A stretch of 64,000 bases of DNA from Cereibacter changlensis JA139. Its GTDB lineage: Bacteria > Pseudomonadota > Alphaproteobacteria > Rhodobacterales > Rhodobacteraceae. Position 1 is the first letter of the stretch, and each line of letters opens with the position of its first letter. The notes below the pieces were generated by a model. It was not told the DNA's origin. It was given only the letters and a program-made list of their open reading frames with translations, and did not search any database. Positions 63,230 to 64,000 of this stretch are shown here, piece by piece. Where the stretch lies: assembly GCF_003034985.1 (NCBI RefSeq), contig NZ_PZKG01000010.1, forward strand, positions 1-64,000. Reading direction: 5' to 3'. The position numbers and the translations under genes were made by a program.

Positions 63230-63571
63230 ATGACCCTGCTCGCCCGCCTCACCCGAGACGACATCACCCCCGAGACCGAACGCCCCGCCGCCGAGCTGGT
63301 GGTGGAGGGCGATCCCGTCCACACCACCTGGAACCTCGAAGAGCTGGACGGGCTCTACTGCGGGCTCTGGCAGTCGACGCCGGGCAGCTGGAAGGTCAGC
63401 TACTCGGAATGGGAATATGTGCATATCCTCGAAGGCGTCTCGGTGCTGACCGACACCGCCGGTACTGCCGTCACGCTGCGCGCCGGCGACAGCTATGTCA
63501 TCCGTCCGGGCTTCGAGGGGGTCTGGACGGTGAAGGAGACCACGCTGAAGGACTACGTGATCCGCAGCTGA
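63230..63571 (+). CDS. Cupin-domain protein (DUF861/EutQ-like)
   Basis: A 113-residue single-domain cupin. YCGLWQSTPGSWKVSYSEWE, then EYVHILEGVSVLTDTAGTAV and LRAGDSYVIRPGFEGVWTVK, follow the Cupin_3 (DUF861) pattern with G(X)5HXH-like and E-rich strands; the metal His set is partly replaced (EYVHILEG). Such proteins include ureidoglycine aminohydrolase-like and EutQ-like folds. Function is not clear. It has a hairpin after its stop and converges with the transpeptidase gene. Confidence 0.87.
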   Translation: MTLLARLTRDDITPETERPAAELVVEGDPVHTTWNLEELDGLYCGLWQSTPGSWKVSYSEWEYVHILEGVSVLTDTAGTAVTLRAGDSYVIRPGFEGVWTVKETTLKDYVIRS

Positions 63572-63582
63572 TCGAGAGGACA

Positions 63583-63610
63583 GCCGACGCCCCGCTATAG
63601 GGGCGTCGGC
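63583..63610. terminator. Bidirectional hairpin between cupin and L,D-transpeptidase
   Basis: GCCGACGCCCC-gctata-GGGGCGTCGGC (63583-63610) has an 11-bp perfect stem between convergent stops. No T-tract follows on either strand. Confidence 0.7.
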
Positions 63611-63618
63611 CTGGGGCG

Positions 63619-64000
63619 TCAGTTGGCGGCGACGACCTCGGTCGCCGGGCCGGGGCCGGCGGCGATGCGGCCGTATTCGTCGTCATGGAACGGGCCTTCC
63701 AGCTCCAGCGACTCTTCCGCCGTGCGCACCTTCACCCGCGCGCCCATCTCGACCCGGTTGTAGAGGTCGATGGCGTCCTGGTTGAACAGCCGGATGCAGC
63801 CCGCCGAAGTGGCATGGCCGATGGAGGCGTTGTCGATGGTGCCGTGGATGCGGAAATAGGTATCGCGGTTGCCGCGGTAGAGATAGATCGCCCGCGCGCC
63901 CAGCGGGTTCTCCAGACCGCCCGGCAGACCGTCGGCATAGTCGGCATACATCTCGGGCTGGGTGCGGATCATGTTGCGCGTCGGCGTCCAGGACGGCCAC
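63619..64000 (-). CDS. L,D-transpeptidase (YkuD), N-terminus beyond window
   Basis: Only the C-terminal 127 residues are visible. WPSWTPTRNMIRTQPEMYAD, GGLENPLGARAIYLYRGNRD and FRIHGTIDNASIGHATSAGC lead into IRLFNQDAIDLYNRV. The catalytic motif HGT-x-...-SxGC(I/V)R is complete, with His and Cys in place. These enzymes make 3-3 peptidoglycan cross-links or attach lipoproteins. A signal peptide would lie beyond base 64000. The stop at 63619 sits just past the bidirectional hairpin. Confidence 0.93.
   Translation of the reverse strand, partial: WPSWTPTRNMIRTQPEMYADYADGLPGGLENPLGARAIYLYRGNRDTYFRIHGTIDNASIGHATSAGCIRLFNQDAIDLYNRVEMGARVKVRTAEESLELEGPFHDDEYGRIAAGPGPATEVVAAN

Overview
The window is about 64 kb of high-GC chromosome from an alphaproteobacterium, most likely a member of the Rhodobacteraceae/Paracoccaceae (Rhodobacter-like). 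The evidence is the gene set. It includes an aa3-type cytochrome oxidase subunit IV of the Paracoccus/Rhodobacter kind, a Rhodobacter-type phosphatidylethanolamine N-methyltransferase beside psd and pssA, L-malyl-CoA/beta-methylmalyl-CoA lyase Mcl1 (very close to the Rhodobacter sphaeroides protein as I remember it), TrcR (DUF1013), COQ9, ETF-ubiquinone oxidoreductase, phaA/phaB and the ffs-dnaX-ybaB-recR block. I see no tRNA, rRNA operon, transposase, integrase, phage gene or CRISPR array. The window reads as core chromosome, densely packed, with many 1-4 nt stop/start overlaps. No stretch longer than 300 bases lacks a gene.

Layout. 1-4.4 kb: 3'-truncated nudC, a HAD phosphatase, SRP RNA, dnaX, ybaB, recR. 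4.6-8.2 kb: trcR, a periplasmic RNase T2, a quinone oxidoreductase, coq9, rpsU. 8.4-11.1 kb: a VOC protein, then psd-pssA-pmtA, which covers CDP-diacylglycerol to PS to PE to PC. 11.1-14.2 kb: divergent Lrp/ald, mscL, a GST. 14.2-18.2 kb: a large inverted repeat, sua5, a DmdC-like acyl-CoA dehydrogenase coupled to an MBL hydrolase. 18.3-22.8 kb: cox subunit IV, an unusual lipoprotein, azlCD, and mobA-mobB(DUF429 fusion)-GNAT. 22.8-29.3 kb: ftsE-ftsX-plsC-PPOX flavoprotein, a zinc-ribbon protein, a DUF4175/TIGR02302 protein. 29.3-33.8 kb: argH, two tiny lipoproteins, DUF2834 and lysA in one tightly packed unit, divergent tlpA-like gene, tag. 34-37 kb: phaA and phaB separated by a terminator, then an EamA transporter. 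37-43.7 kb: ydcH, a TrmN6-like methylase, DUF2007, polyprenyl synthase, ispE, a TPR protein, etfQO. 44-49 kb: greA, unknown membrane proteins, a PQQ aldose dehydrogenase, accA, DUF1523. 49-56 kb: pheS/pheT separated by a membrane-protein gene, rpmI-rplT, pyk. 56-60 kb: an N-formylglutamate amidohydrolase-like gene, DUF1244 and a dgcN-dgcA-dat D-amino-acid operon. 60-64 kb: mcl1, panB-panC, a cupin, and a 5'-truncated L,D-transpeptidase.

Several metabolic themes connect these genes. Acyl-CoA and PHB metabolism is represented by phaA, phaB, mcl1, the acyl-CoA dehydrogenase, ETF-QO and accA. Envelope and lipid synthesis is represented by psd-pssA-pmtA, plsC, accA, ftsEX, ispE and the polyprenyl synthase. 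Amino-acid turnover is represented by ald/Lrp, argH, lysA and the D-amino-acid route dat-dgcA-dgcN. Quinone-linked redox is represented by COQ9, the polyprenyl tail synthase, ETF-QO and the PQQ enzyme.

I found no clearly novel multi-gene system such as a defence island, secretion system or mobile element. The best leads are smaller: a modular family of intergenic inverted repeats, a MobB-DUF429 fusion, the dgcN-dgcA-dat pathway with an intercistronic hairpin, three copies of an 8-bp motif upstream of mcl1, an LptM-like micro-lipoprotein between argH and lysA, and a lipoprotein that may be a permuted papain-fold hydrolase.
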